Origin: Burkholderiales bacterium
Lineage (GTDB): Bacteria; Pseudomonadota; Gammaproteobacteria; Burkholderiales; Burkholderiaceae_E
Reading direction: 5' to 3'
Length of the DNA: 64,000 bases
Assembly: GCA_026399835.1 (NCBI GenBank)
Contig: JAPLQE010000017.1
Location: 20,114-84,113, forward strand
The translations under genes and the position numbers were made by a program. Position 1 is the first letter of the stretch. The number at the start of each line of letters is the position of its first letter. This document shows positions 17,986-29,879 of this stretch, in pieces. The notes beneath the pieces are model-generated. The model worked only from the letters and a program-made list of their open reading frames with translations. It made no database searches and was not told the DNA's origin.

Positions 17986-19277
17986 GCGCGGCGCGCTGCA
18001 CGGGGCAGCGCCGGCCCCTGCCGCCGTCCTGGCGGCTGCCGGTCGGGTCCGGCGTCGGCGGCGGTGCCGGTCCGTGGCTGGTGCTGATCCTGCTGCTCGG
18101 GCTCGCAGCCGTCGCGCCCGCGTCGGCGCACGAAGGCAAGGATCACGTCACGCCGGCGGCATCGGCCCCGGGCACGGCACCGTCCACCGCGACCGCATCG
18201 CCCGCCGCATCGCCCGCCGCATCGCCCGCCGCATCGCCCGTCGCATCGCCCGTCGGCACCCCGCAGTTCACCGCCGCGCTCGCCCGCCCGCAGCGCCTCG
18301 CCGACGGCGCGCTGCTGCTGCCCAAGGCCTCGCAGCGGCTGGTGGGCGTGCGCACGATGCCGGTCGAGCGCGGCACGGTGTCGCGTGCGATCGAGCTGCC
18401 CGGGCGCGTCGCCGTCGATCCCGACGCCGCCGGTCGCGTGCAGAGCACGGTGGCGGGCCGCCTCGAGCCCGGCCCGCGCGGCCTGCCGTCGATCGGCCAG
18501 GCGGTGGTGCGCGGCCAGGTGCTCGCGACCGTGCGCCCGAGCGTCGACCCGGTGACGCGCGCGGGTCAGGCGGCGCTGCTCGCCGAGCTCGAGGCCGCCC
18601 GCTCGCTGGCCGCGGCCCGCGCGGCGCGGCTCTCCGGGCTGGCGGACACCGTGCCGCGCAAGGACATCGAGGCCGCCGAGAGCGAGCTGGCGAGCCTGGA
18701 GGGGCGGCTGCGCGCGGTGAAGGGCGGCGTCGCCGCGACCGAGCCGCTGCTCGCGCCGGTCTCGGGCGTCGTCGCCCGCGCCGAGGCCGTCGCCGGCCAG
18801 GTGGTCGACGCCCGCGAGCTGCTGTTCGAGATCGTCGACCCGACCCGCCTGCGGATCGAGGCCACCGGCTTCGACCTGGCGATCGCGGCCCGCATCGCCG
18901 ACGCCTCGGTCGCCATCGGCGGCCGCGCGGTCCCGCTCGCGTTCGTCGGCGCCGGGCGCGTGCTGCGCGAGCAGGCGGTGCCGCTGGTCTTCCGTGCGAA
19001 GGGCGCCTTGCCGGGCTCGCTCGCCATCGGCCAGCCGGTGGCGGTGACGGTGCGCCTCGACGATGCGGCCGCGGGCGTGCCGGTGCCGGCCTCGGCGCTG
19101 GTGCGCAGCGCCGCCAACGAGCCGATGGTGTGGATCAAGACGCAGCCCGAGCGCTTCGAGCCGCGCCGCGTGCGCACCGAGCCGCTCGACGCGACACGCG
19201 TGCGCGTGGTGCAGGGCCTGGCCGGCGGCGAGCGCGTGGTCACCGAGGGCGCCGCGCTCCTCGGCCAGTTCCGCTGA
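17982..19277 (+). CDS. czcB: RND efflux membrane fusion protein (CzcB-like)
   Basis: A 431-residue adaptor. A signal/anchor segment (LVLILLLGLAAVAPASA) exposes HEGKDH, then a low-complexity Ala-Ser-Pro linker, a lipoyl-like half-motif (GRVAVDPDAAGRVQSTVAGRLEPG), a short hairpin helix (about 210-250) and the second half (APVSGVVARAEAVAGQVV), then the beta-barrel. The GTG start at 17982 overlaps the previous stop. It links the RND pump to the CzcC-like channel and may bind metal through its His-rich N-terminus. Confidence 0.85.
   Translation: MSAARCTGQRRPLPPSWRLPVGSGVGGGAGPWLVLILLLGLAAVAPASAHEGKDHVTPAASAPGTAPSTATASPAASPAASPAASPVASPVGTPQFTAALARPQRLADGALLLPKASQRLVGVRTMPVERGTVSRAIELPGRVAVDPDAAGRVQSTVAGRLEPGPRGLPSIGQAVVRGQVLATVRPSVDPVTRAGQAALLAELEAARSLAAARAARLSGLADTVPRKDIEAAESELASLEGRLRAVKGGVAATEPLLAPVSGVVARAEAVAGQVVDARELLFEIVDPTRLRIEATGFDLAIAARIADASVAIGGRAVPLAFVGAGRVLREQAVPLVFRAKGALPGSLAIGQPVAVTVRLDDAAAGVPVPASALVRSAANEPMVWIKTQPERFEPRRVRTEPLDATRVRVVQGLAGGERVVTEGAALLGQFR
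18195..18254 (+). repeat. Five 12-bp tandem repeats in the czcB linker
   Basis: Three copies of GCATCGCCCGCC are followed by two of GCATCGCCCGTC. They encode Ala-Ser-Pro-Ala/Val units in the flexible linker after the signal segment of the membrane fusion protein. Slippage would change linker length in steps of four residues without breaking the frame. Confidence 0.85.
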
Positions 19278-19287
19278 GGGCCGGGCC

Positions 19288-22200
19288 GTGTTCGCACACA
19301 TCCTCGACGCCAGCCTGCGCAACCGCGTGTTCGTGCTCGCGGGCGCGCTGCTGCTCGTCGCCTGGGGCAGCTGGCAGGCGATGCGCACGCCGGTCGACGT
19401 GTTCCCCGACCTCGACCGGCCCACGGTCGTGCTGATGACCGAGGCGGGTGGCATGGCCCCCGAGGAGGTCGAGCAGCTGATCGCGGTGCCGCTCGAGACC
19501 GCGATGAGCGGGCTGCCCGGCGTCGAGACCGTCCGCTCGACCTCGGCCGCCGGGCTGTCGGTGCTCTACGTGAGCTTCGGCTGGTCGACCGACATCTGGC
19601 GAGCCCGCCAGTTCGTCGCCGAGCGCCTCGCCGCGGCCGATTCGGTGCTGCCGCCGGGCATCGTGCCGAAGATGGGTCCGGTCACCTCGATCATGGGCGA
19701 GATCCTGCTGATCGCGCTGCCGATCGACACGGCGCGCACCACGCCGATGGCGGTCCGCGAGTATGCCGACTGGGTGCTGCGCCCGCGGCTGATGGCGATC
19801 CCCGGCATCGCGCAGGTGATCCCGATCGGCGGCGAGGTCCGGCAGTTCCAGGTGCTGCCCGACACGCAGCGCATGGCCGAGCTCGGCGTCACGCACGAGG
19901 GGATGCGTCGTGCGCTCGCGGCCTTCGCCGCCAACACCTCGGGCGGCTTCCTGACGATGGACGGGCGCGAGGTGCTGATCCGTCACGTCTCGCGCGGCGC
20001 CGGCCTCGACGCGCTGCGGGCCGTGCCGGTGGCGACCGGTGCGCGCACCGGCCAGCCGATCCTGCTGGCGCAGGTCGCCGAGGTCCGCTTCGGCGCCGCG
20101 CCCCGGCGGGGCGATGCCGGTCTCGACGGCCGGCCGGCGGTGATCCTGTCGGTGCAGAAGCAGCCCGCGGCCGACACCGTGCGCCTGACGCGCGCCGTGG
20201 AGGCCGCGCTCGCCGAGGCCGCCCGGACGCGCCCGGCAGGCGTCGACGCGCCGCGCGTGACCTTCCGCCAGGCCGACTTCATCGAGGCCTCGATCACCAA
20301 CCTGCAGGGCAAGCTGCTCGCCGCCGCCGCGGTGGTGGCCGCGGTGGTGATGCTCTTCCTCGGCCGCGCACGCACGACGCTGATCTCGCTCGCGGCGATT
20401 CCGCTGTCGATCCTGGTGTCCATCCTCGTCTTTCGCGCGTTCGGCGTGACGGTCAACACGATGACGCTCGGGGGGCTCGCGATCGCGATCGGCGAGCTGG
20501 TGGACGATGCGATCGTCGACCTGGAGAACATCGTGCGGCGGCTGCGCGAGAACGCCGCGTCCGCGCAGCCGCGCCCGGTGCTGCGCGTGGTGCGCGACGC
20601 CAGCCAGGAGGTGCGCGGCGCGGTGATCTGGTCGACGGTGATCGTGGCGCTGGTGTTCGTGCCGCTGTTCGCGCTGCCGGGCATCGAGGGCCGGCTGTTC
20701 GTGCCGCTGGGCCTGGCCTACGTCGCCTCGATCCTCGCCAGCCTCGGCGTCGCGGTCACGGTCACGCCGGTGCTCGCCTACTACCTGGTCGCGCGGCGCG
20801 TCGAGCGCGAGCCGGCGCGCGAGCCGCGCCTGGCCGCCGCGCTCAAGGTGGGCTATGCCCGGCTGCTCGGGCGCGCGCTCGATGCCCCCGCGGTGCCGGT
20901 GCTCGCCGCGCTCGCGCTGCTCGTCGTCGCGCTCGCGCTGCTGCCGGGCTTTGCGCGCACCTTCCTGCCGCCGTTCAACGAGGGTTCGGCAGTGGTCTCG
21001 CTGCGGCTCGATCCGGGCGTCACGCTCGAGCATTCGATGCGCATCGGCGCCGCCGCCGAGCGGGCGCTCGCCGCGGTGCCCGAGGTGCTGCACGTCGCGC
21101 GCCGCTCGGGCCGCGCCGAGCTCGACGAGCATGCCGAGGGCGTGCATGTGTCCGAGCTCGATGTGGGCCTGGCGCGCTCGGCGCGCCCGCTCGACGCCGT
21201 CCACGCCGACCTGCGCGCCGCGCTCGTGCCGTTGCCGGCGAGCGTCGCGATCGGCCAGCCGATCTCGCACCGGCTCGACCACCTGCTGTCGGGCGTGCGC
21301 GCGCAGATCGCGATCCGGATCACCGGCGACGACCTCGACCTGCTGCGTGCGCAGGCCGCGATCCTGCGCGAGCGCCTGGCCGGCGTGCGCGGGCTCGCCG
21401 ACCTCGAGATCGAGAAGCAGGTGCTCGCGCCCCAGGTGCGCGTGCGCATCGACCATGCCGCCGCCGCGCGGCTCGGCGTGGCGCCCTCCACGGTGCTGCT
21501 CGAGCTGCAGTCGCTCGTCGGCGGCGAGCGCATCACGCAGGTCGTCGAGGGCACGCGCCGCTTCGACCTGGTGCTGCGGCTGCCGGATTCGGCGCGCGGC
21601 CCGCAGGGCCTCGAGCGGCTGCGCATCGACACGCCCTCGGGCTCGGTGCCGCTGTCGCGGCTCGCGGTCATCGAGGAGGGCGACGGCCCGAACCAGGTGT
21701 CGCGCGACGACGGCCACCGCCGCATCGTGGTCTCGGCCAACGCGCAGGGCCGCGCGCTGTCGGAGGTGGTCACCGACGTGCGCGCCGCGATCGACGCGAT
21801 GCCGCTGCCGCAGGGACTCGCCGTCACGCTGGGCGGCCAGTTCCAGGCGCAGGAGGCCTCGAGCCGACTGATCGGCGCGCTGTCGGCCGTCTCGGCGCTG
21901 CTCGTGCTGGTGGTGCTGGTCGCACGCTACCGCTCGGGCGTGCTCGCGCTGCTGGTGATGGCCAACGTGCCGCTCGCGCTCGCCGGTGCCGTCGTCGGTC
22001 TGAAGCTGTCCGGCCAGCCGCTGTCGGTCGCCGCGCTCGTCGGCCTGGTGACGCTCGCCGGCATCGCGACCCGCAACGGCATCCTCAAGCTCGGCCACTG
22101 GGTCCACCTGATGCGCGTCGAAGGCGAGGCCTTCGGCCGGCCGATGATCGTGCGCGGCTCGCTCGAGCGGCTGGTGCCGGTGCTGATGACCGCGCTGACC

Positions 22201-22401
22201 GCGGCGCTCGCGCTCGCGCCGCTCCTCTTCGAGGCTGAACTGCCGGGCACCGAGGTCCTGCACCCGGTGGCGGTGGTGATCTTCTCCGGCCTGATCGTCT
22301 CGACGCTGCTCGACGCCTTCGTCACGCCGGTGCTGTTCGCGCGCTTCGGCGCCGGGCCGGCGGCGCGGCTCGCTGCCGACCCCGAGGCCGACCCGACATG
22401 A
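19288..22401 (+). CDS. czcA: Heavy-metal efflux RND pump (CzcA/CusA family)
   Basis: A 1037-residue inner-membrane RND transporter, the usual length. The N-terminal helix (LRNRVFVLAGALLLVAWG), TPVDVFPDLDRPTV and PEEVEQLIAVPLE are family signatures. The helix-4 proton relay GELVDDAIVDLEN (near residue 403) carries the acidic residues needed for proton antiport. The GELVDDAIVDLENI type is not that of classic CzcA (DFGxxVDG) nor quite CusA (GAMVDAAI), so the metal cannot be named with confidence. The GTG at 19288 is used, 10 nt after czcB. It drives efflux with the proteins encoded just upstream. Confidence 0.88.
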   Translation: MFAHILDASLRNRVFVLAGALLLVAWGSWQAMRTPVDVFPDLDRPTVVLMTEAGGMAPEEVEQLIAVPLETAMSGLPGVETVRSTSAAGLSVLYVSFGWSTDIWRARQFVAERLAAADSVLPPGIVPKMGPVTSIMGEILLIALPIDTARTTPMAVREYADWVLRPRLMAIPGIAQVIPIGGEVRQFQVLPDTQRMAELGVTHEGMRRALAAFAANTSGGFLTMDGREVLIRHVSRGAGLDALRAVPVATGARTGQPILLAQVAEVRFGAAPRRGDAGLDGRPAVILSVQKQPAADTVRLTRAVEAALAEAARTRPAGVDAPRVTFRQADFIEASITNLQGKLLAAAAVVAAVVMLFLGRARTTLISLAAIPLSILVSILVFRAFGVTVNTMTLGGLAIAIGELVDDAIVDLENIVRRLRENAASAQPRPVLRVVRDASQEVRGAVIWSTVIVALVFVPLFALPGIEGRLFVPLGLAYVASILASLGVAVTVTPVLAYYLVARRVEREPAREPRLAAALKVGYARLLGRALDAPAVPVLAALALLVVALALLPGFARTFLPPFNEGSAVVSLRLDPGVTLEHSMRIGAAAERALAAVPEVLHVARRSGRAELDEHAEGVHVSELDVGLARSARPLDAVHADLRAALVPLPASVAIGQPISHRLDHLLSGVRAQIAIRITGDDLDLLRAQAAILRERLAGVRGLADLEIEKQVLAPQVRVRIDHAAAARLGVAPSTVLLELQSLVGGERITQVVEGTRRFDLVLRLPDSARGPQGLERLRIDTPSGSVPLSRLAVIEEGDGPNQVSRDDGHRRIVVSANAQGRALSEVVTDVRAAIDAMPLPQGLAVTLGGQFQAQEASSRLIGALSAVSALLVLVVLVARYRSGVLALLVMANVPLALAGAVVGLKLSGQPLSVAALVGLVTLAGIATRNGILKLGHWVHLMRVEGEAFGRPMIVRGSLERLVPVLMTALTAALALAPLLFEAELPGTEVLHPVAVVIFSGLIVSTLLDAFVTPVLFARFGAGPAARLAADPEADPT

Positions 22402-22454
22402 GCCCGCATCCCTGTCCTTCACGCCTTCCCTTCACGCTCCCAGCGGAGATGACC

Positions 22455-22868
22455 ATGGAATCCATGCCTGTCCTGTACCTCCATCGCGCCCAGCGCCTCC
22501 TGTGCATCGCGGTCCTTGCCTGCGCGACGCTCGCCGGCACCGCGGCCTTCGCCCACGACGATCACGGCAAGCCGCAGCACGGCGGCATCGTGTCCGAGGC
22601 CGGCACCTTCCAGGGCGAGCTGGTCGCGGGCCCGAAGGGCCCGACGCTGTACCTGACCGATCACGGCCAGCCGGTGCCCACCGCCGGGGCGAGCGGCAAG
22701 CTCGTCGTGCTGGCGGGCGGGCAGCGCTCGGACCTGGCACTGTCGCCGGCCGGCGACAACCGCCTCGCGCCCGCGCAGCCGATGCCGCTGCCCAAGGGCG
22801 CCCGCGCGGTCGCCACGGTGAGCCTGAAGGACGGCCGCAGCGGGGCGCTGCGCTTCGACGTAAAGTGA
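22455..22868 (+). CDS. Small His-rich periplasmic protein of the metal cluster
   Basis: A 137-residue exported protein: signal peptide (about residues 1-30, ending TAAFA), then HDDHGKPQHGG, then a small beta-rich domain (TFQGELVAGPKGPTLYLTDHGQPV, KLVVLAGGQRSDLAL). Proteins like this commonly follow heavy-metal RND genes and are thought to carry periplasmic metal. The ATG at 22455 is preceded by GCGGAG at a good distance; upstream in-frame ATGs are less well placed. It closes the cluster begun at 15320. Confidence 0.7.
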   Translation: MESMPVLYLHRAQRLLCIAVLACATLAGTAAFAHDDHGKPQHGGIVSEAGTFQGELVAGPKGPTLYLTDHGQPVPTAGASGKLVVLAGGQRSDLALSPAGDNRLAPAQPMPLPKGARAVATVSLKDGRSGALRFDVK

Positions 22869-22872
22869 GGCC

Positions 22873-23754
22873 ATGGCCCTCGACTACCACGCCCTGAAGG
22901 ACGCCCCGATCGCCGACGTCGAGCAGCGCTACGACGCCCGCGACACCATCCTCTACGCGCTCGGCATCGGCATCGGCGAGGATCCGCTCGACGAGCGGCT
23001 GCTGCGCCACGTGCTCGAGCCCGGACTGGTCGCGCTGCCCACCTTCGCGACCGTGCTCGGCTATCCGTTCATGTGGATCGACGCGCCGCGCTTCGGGCTC
23101 GATGCCGCGCGCATCGTGCACGCCGGCCATGCGCTGCGGCTGCATGCGCCGCTGCCGGCGGCCGGGGTCGTGCGCGGCGTCACGCGCGCGGTCGCGGTCG
23201 CCGACAAGGGGCCCGGACGCGGCGCGCTGATCGTGCTCGAGCGCACGCTCGCCGATGCCGCCGGCGCGCCGCTCGCGACCCAGACGATGACGCTGATGGC
23301 CCGCGGCGACGGCGGCTTCTCGGCGCGCGAGGGAAACGGCCCGCCCGGCGGCGACACGGTGTCCGCGCCGCGCCCGGTCGCGCCCGAGGGCCCGCCCGAT
23401 GCGGTCGTCGAGCTCGCGACGCTGCCGCAGCAGGCGCTGATCTACCGGCTGGTCGCCGACCCCAACCCGCTGCACGCCGACCCGCGCTTCGCGCGCGCGG
23501 CGGGCTTCGAGCGGCCGATCCTGCACGGGCTGTGCGGCTACGGCATGGTCGGGCGCGCGCTGATGCGCGCCTACCTCGACGACGACTCGAGCCGCTTGCT
23601 CGGCCTGTCGCTGCGCTTCGCGGCGCCGGTGCTGCCGGGCGACCGGCTGCGGATCGCGCTGTGGCGCGACGGTGCGACCGCGCGCTTCAGGGCGAGCGTG
23701 CCGGCGCGCGCCGACCTCGTGGTGCTGGACCAGGGCGAGGCGACGCTGGGCTGA
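22873..23754 (+). CDS. MaoC-family enoyl-CoA hydratase
   Basis: A 293-residue double-hotdog protein. The N-terminal half (residues 10-150) has the pattern of the MaoC N-terminal dehydratase, and the C-terminal half contains YRLVADPNPLHADPRFA (about 193-209), the hydratase-2 motif with the catalytic Asp and His, though the usual Gly before Asp is Ala here. It hydrates trans-2-enoyl-CoA to (R)-3-hydroxyacyl-CoA. It starts 4 nt after the metal-cluster gene but looks functionally separate; nearby genes at 25852 and 27954 also act on acyl-CoA. Confidence 0.88.
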   Translation: MALDYHALKDAPIADVEQRYDARDTILYALGIGIGEDPLDERLLRHVLEPGLVALPTFATVLGYPFMWIDAPRFGLDAARIVHAGHALRLHAPLPAAGVVRGVTRAVAVADKGPGRGALIVLERTLADAAGAPLATQTMTLMARGDGGFSAREGNGPPGGDTVSAPRPVAPEGPPDAVVELATLPQQALIYRLVADPNPLHADPRFARAAGFERPILHGLCGYGMVGRALMRAYLDDDSSRLLGLSLRFAAPVLPGDRLRIALWRDGATARFRASVPARADLVVLDQGEATLG

Positions 23755-23762
23755 GGACCGGC

Positions 23763-23779
23763 GCCGGCCCGCGGCCGGC
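23763..23779. terminator. Hairpin between convergent genes
   Basis: GCCGGCC (23763-23769) and GGCCGGC (23773-23779) form a perfect 7-bp stem with a 3-nt loop between the convergent MaoC and GrdB-like genes. It can serve both strands. No T-run is present. Confidence 0.45.
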
Positions 23780-23784
23780 CTGGC

Positions 23785-24723
23785 TCAGTCCCCCGCCAGG
23801 GTGGTGTCCCGCACCGCCTGCGCGACCTGCTTGATCGCCCGGTTCTCCGCCCGCCGTTGCTCCAGTTCCTCGGGCGTGAGCGCCGCGACGTTCATCACGT
23901 GCCGCTTCCAGTCACGCTCGCGCAGCCAGCGCATCGGGCTCTGCACCGTCGTGCGCGGCGCGAACGCATGCTCGAGCAGCGAGAGCGCCAGGCCGAGCGT
24001 CACGTCCTGCGAGGCGGGGTCGTCGGGCAGGGCGGCGGCGCTGCCGAGCGGCACGTCGCTGAACACGAAGCGCGGCACGCCGCAGGTCTCGACGATGTCC
24101 TTCGCCGCGCCCACCACCACCGTCGGGATGCCGGCAGCCTCGAGGTGCCGTGCGGTCAGCGCCATCGTCTGGTGGCACACCGGGCAGTTGGCGACCAGGA
24201 TCGCCGCGTCGATGGCGTCCGCACGGCAGCGGGCCAGCACGTCGGGGCAGTCGACCTCGATGGTGTGGCGTTGGCTGCGGTTGGTCGGCACGCCGTGGAA
24301 ACGCGGGGCGAGCGGGCCGATGCGGCCCGTTGCCGCCGCTCGGCGCAGCGCCGGCAGCGGGAACCAGCAGTGCGCGTCGTCGGTCTGCTGGCGCCGGTCG
24401 ATGCCCAGGTGCGAGATGCGCAGGTCGTGCTCGAGCGCGGTATCGCCCGAGTACGCCTTGTAGAACTTGGCGCCCGCGTTGTACGGCGCGCCCGCGCCCT
24501 GCGGGCCCTTCGCCGGGTCGAAGGGCGCTGCGGTGGTCAGCAGCGCGATCCGGGCGCGCGCCAGCGGCGTGCGCATCGGCGCGAAGGGCACCTCGGCATA
24601 CGAGGCATAGCGGTACGGGTTGGCGGTGCCGAGCGCGTCGTACCAGGCATGCGTGCGCTCGATGTAGCGGACCGGGACGTCCCAGTCCGGCGAGAAGCCC
24701 AGCAGGTCGGTGTCGATGCCCAT
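23785..24723 (-). CDS. GrdB-like glycine/sarcosine/betaine reductase B family protein
   Basis: A 312-residue protein resembling the component B family of glycine/betaine reductases (VRYIERTHAWYDALG, LLTTAAPFDP, ISHLGIDRR). In clostridial GrdB the active site holds selenocysteine; here the corresponding-looking stretch is VANCPVCHQTMALTARHLEAAG (about residue 206), with a Cys-x-x-Cys pair and no in-frame TGA. The rest of the reductase (GrdA, GrdC/D, thioredoxin) is not nearby, so amino acid reduction is unlikely and the true reaction is unknown. The start at 24723 has GAGG 7 nt upstream; the ATG at 24729 is too close to it. Confidence 0.65.
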   Translation of the reverse strand: MGIDTDLLGFSPDWDVPVRYIERTHAWYDALGTANPYRYASYAEVPFAPMRTPLARARIALLTTAAPFDPAKGPQGAGAPYNAGAKFYKAYSGDTALEHDLRISHLGIDRRQQTDDAHCWFPLPALRRAAATGRIGPLAPRFHGVPTNRSQRHTIEVDCPDVLARCRADAIDAAILVANCPVCHQTMALTARHLEAAGIPTVVVGAAKDIVETCGVPRFVFSDVPLGSAAALPDDPASQDVTLGLALSLLEHAFAPRTTVQSPMRWLRERDWKRHVMNVAALTPEELEQRRAENRAIKQVAQAVRDTTLAGD

Positions 24724-24891
24724 CGTCATCCTCGTGTCGTTCCATGTCGCGCGCCGGTCGGTCCGGCGCTGCGCCGAGCGTAGCGCGGGCCGTCGCCGAG
24801 TCCAAGGCCGATTCCGGAATGTCGCGCCGTGCCGCCTGCGGGTAAGCTCCCGAGCATCGGCCGGGCTTCGCCCCGATACTCGACGCTTCGC

Positions 24892-25818
24892 ATGCCTACG
24901 CACTCCGGCGCCGTTCTCTTGGATCCTCGCAGACGCGCGGCGGTGGCGACCGCGCTGATCGCCACGCTGCCCGCCGGCGCAGCCGCCCAGGCGCCCAGGC
25001 CGGAACTCGCCCTCGGTGTCGAGCAGCGCGCCTGGATCGCCGCCCACCCCGTGGTGCGCTGGACCGCGATCTTCGAGGCGCAGCCCTACCTCTCCTACCG
25101 GGGCGGCCCGCCCCGGGGCATCGTCGTCGATCTCCTCGCGCGCGCGAGCGAGCTCACCGGACTGCGCTTCGAGTATCGGCCGTCGGCGACCCACGAAGAA
25201 GGCCTGGCGCGGCTGCGCGACGGCGGCGTCGACCTGATCCCGATGCTCGGACGCACGCCCCCGCGGCTCGGTGAGTTCGCGTTCACCGAACCGTACGCGA
25301 CCTATCCGATCGGCCTCTTCACGCGGCGCCGCTTCGGCTACCTCGAGTCGCCCGCGGACCTCGCCGGCCTGAAGGTCGGCGTGCCCTACGGGCTCGACAC
25401 GATGATCTCGGCTGCCGCACCCAACGCCGTCACGGTCCGCTTCGAGGACCTGGCCGAGGGCGTGCGCGCGCTGGCTGCCCGGCGCATCGACGTGCTCGCC
25501 GGCGCGGTGCCGGTCCTTCGATACTGGATCCTCAAGCTCGGCGCCGACGACCTGTGGCTGCAGGGCATGCTGCCGGTGTCGTCTTCGCTCGCCATGGCCG
25601 GCGCGCCGTCTTCGGCCCCGATGATCGGCGTGATGGACGCCGTGCTGCGCCGCATCCATGCCCCCGAACGGCGCGAGCTGATCGACGCCTGGATGCAGGC
25701 CGAGCCCGACTGGACCGGCCGGATCGCCGGCCCCGCCGCCACCGTCGCCCTCGCGGCCGTCGCCGGCACGGGCTGGTGGCTGTACCGCCGGCGCGCACGG
25801 ACGCGCGGAGGCGGGTAG
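24892..25818 (+). CDS. Orphan periplasmic solute-binding (SBP_bac_3) domain protein with C-terminal anchor
   Basis: A 308-residue protein: N-terminal signal region (AAVATALIATLPAGAAAQA), a short lead AWIAAHPVVRW typical of sensor-type family-3 binding domains (as in BvgS/EvgS), then one periplasmic binding domain (PYLSYRGGPPRGIVVDLLARASELTG to about residue 270), and a single C-terminal membrane helix (about 275-296) followed by RRRARTRGGG. In known sensors of this layout a kinase or cyclase follows the helix; here the protein simply ends. It could bind a small polar ligand and act through another protein. Free binding proteins lack such an anchor. Confidence 0.75.
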   Translation: MPTHSGAVLLDPRRRAAVATALIATLPAGAAAQAPRPELALGVEQRAWIAAHPVVRWTAIFEAQPYLSYRGGPPRGIVVDLLARASELTGLRFEYRPSATHEEGLARLRDGGVDLIPMLGRTPPRLGEFAFTEPYATYPIGLFTRRRFGYLESPADLAGLKVGVPYGLDTMISAAAPNAVTVRFEDLAEGVRALAARRIDVLAGAVPVLRYWILKLGADDLWLQGMLPVSSSLAMAGAPSSAPMIGVMDAVLRRIHAPERRELIDAWMQAEPDWTGRIAGPAATVALAAVAGTGWWLYRRRARTRGGG

Positions 25819-28765
<2,947 letters not shown>

Positions 28766-28769
<4 letters not shown>

Positions 28770-29695
28770 AAGCGGAAGGTGGCCCCCAGCGTGGGGCCGC
28801 CCAGCGTCACCCGGCGGAACACCTCGCGGTCCTGGTCCTGCAGGCCGAGATGGCGCCACGCGAACAGCAGCTCGCCCCAGCCGAACGCGTAGGACGCGCC
28901 CGCGAAGGCCTGCCAAGTGAATCGCGAGGTGCCGGTGCCGACGTCCACGTACCAGGGCACGGCCCAGCGCGAGTCGATCTGCCAGCGGCCGCGCGCACCG
29001 ATCACGCCGTCGACGACGTCGCGTGCAGCACCGAGGCTGCCGCTGCGGGCGAGCACCGGCGTGCCGTCGGGCAGCGAGACCGAGGCCGACAGCGTCCAGT
29101 CGACGTTCGCTTCCAGCCTGCCGACACGCAGGCCGGCGATCGCGTCGAGTCGATAGGCGCCGTCCTCGACCAGCGCGTAGCCGCCGGTCACGTTCCAGAG
29201 CGCTGCCTTCAGCGTCGACTGCGAAGTGCTGCCGACGCTGGCGTCGAGCCCGGGCAGCCGGTTGCCGCCGACGGACACGCCGTTCAGCCGACTGCCTTCG
29301 CCCGAGACGCGCAGCCCGATGAAGTCGGCCATCGCGGACCACGGGCCGCGGCGCGCCTCCCCGGCGAGCATCGCCGCGAAGTTCAGCTGCGAGAGGTAGC
29401 GGTTCGGGCCGATCTCGGTGTCGAGGCTGCCGTCGGGCGCCGCGCCGATGCCGCCGCCCGTCCCGCCTCCCGCACCGCCGCCGCCTCCGCCGCCGATCCC
29501 GGGCAGCGGGTACTCGATCTTCGCGTTGACCGTGGGCAGCCAGACATAGGGCGTCAACGAGAACCGCCATTCGCCGTCCGGGGCGCGGGCGGCCTGTGCC
29601 GCGGACGGTGACGGCACGGCGCTCGCGGCGACGGCCAGGCCCAGGGCCGCGGCGGCATGAAGGCGCATGCGAAGGGCGGGGCGGGCAGGGCTCAT
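28766..29695 (-). CDS. Outer-membrane beta-barrel protein with Gly-rich insert
   Basis: A 309-residue exported protein with a signal peptide (about residues 1-35, ending PSAAQA) and alternating beta strands through to a C-terminal Phe (TLGGPTLGATFRF), the mark of Bam-assembled barrels. WRFSLTPYVWLPTVNAKIEY is a common start of this hypothetical-protein family. Residues 67-86 are a glycine run, probably a flexible surface or periplasmic loop. Function is unknown. Convergent with the thioesterase gene. Confidence 0.75.
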
Positions 29696-29879
29696 CCGGG
29701 TCTCCTGGTCGGGGCGTCCGTCGGCACAGCGGACCCCGCGGATGCTGCCATGCACGCGCCGCGCAGGAAGGCTTGCTGCACCATCGGGCAGCGGCCCTGC
29801 ACCTCGGGGCCGTCGCGCGCCCGCGCCGGCGTGCGGGATCGATTGCCCCAAGATGGCGCGGCAGGTACCGTGAGGGCAC

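Noticed and set aside
19240..22422. A 1060-residue minus-strand frame opposite the RND pump gene
   Set aside because: Antisense to a clear transporter gene; its His/Arg/Gln-rich composition is the usual shadow pattern and no domain is recognisable.
23785..24723. Selenocysteine insertion in the GrdB-like gene
   Set aside because: The frame has no internal TGA, and Cys occupies the active-site-like positions.
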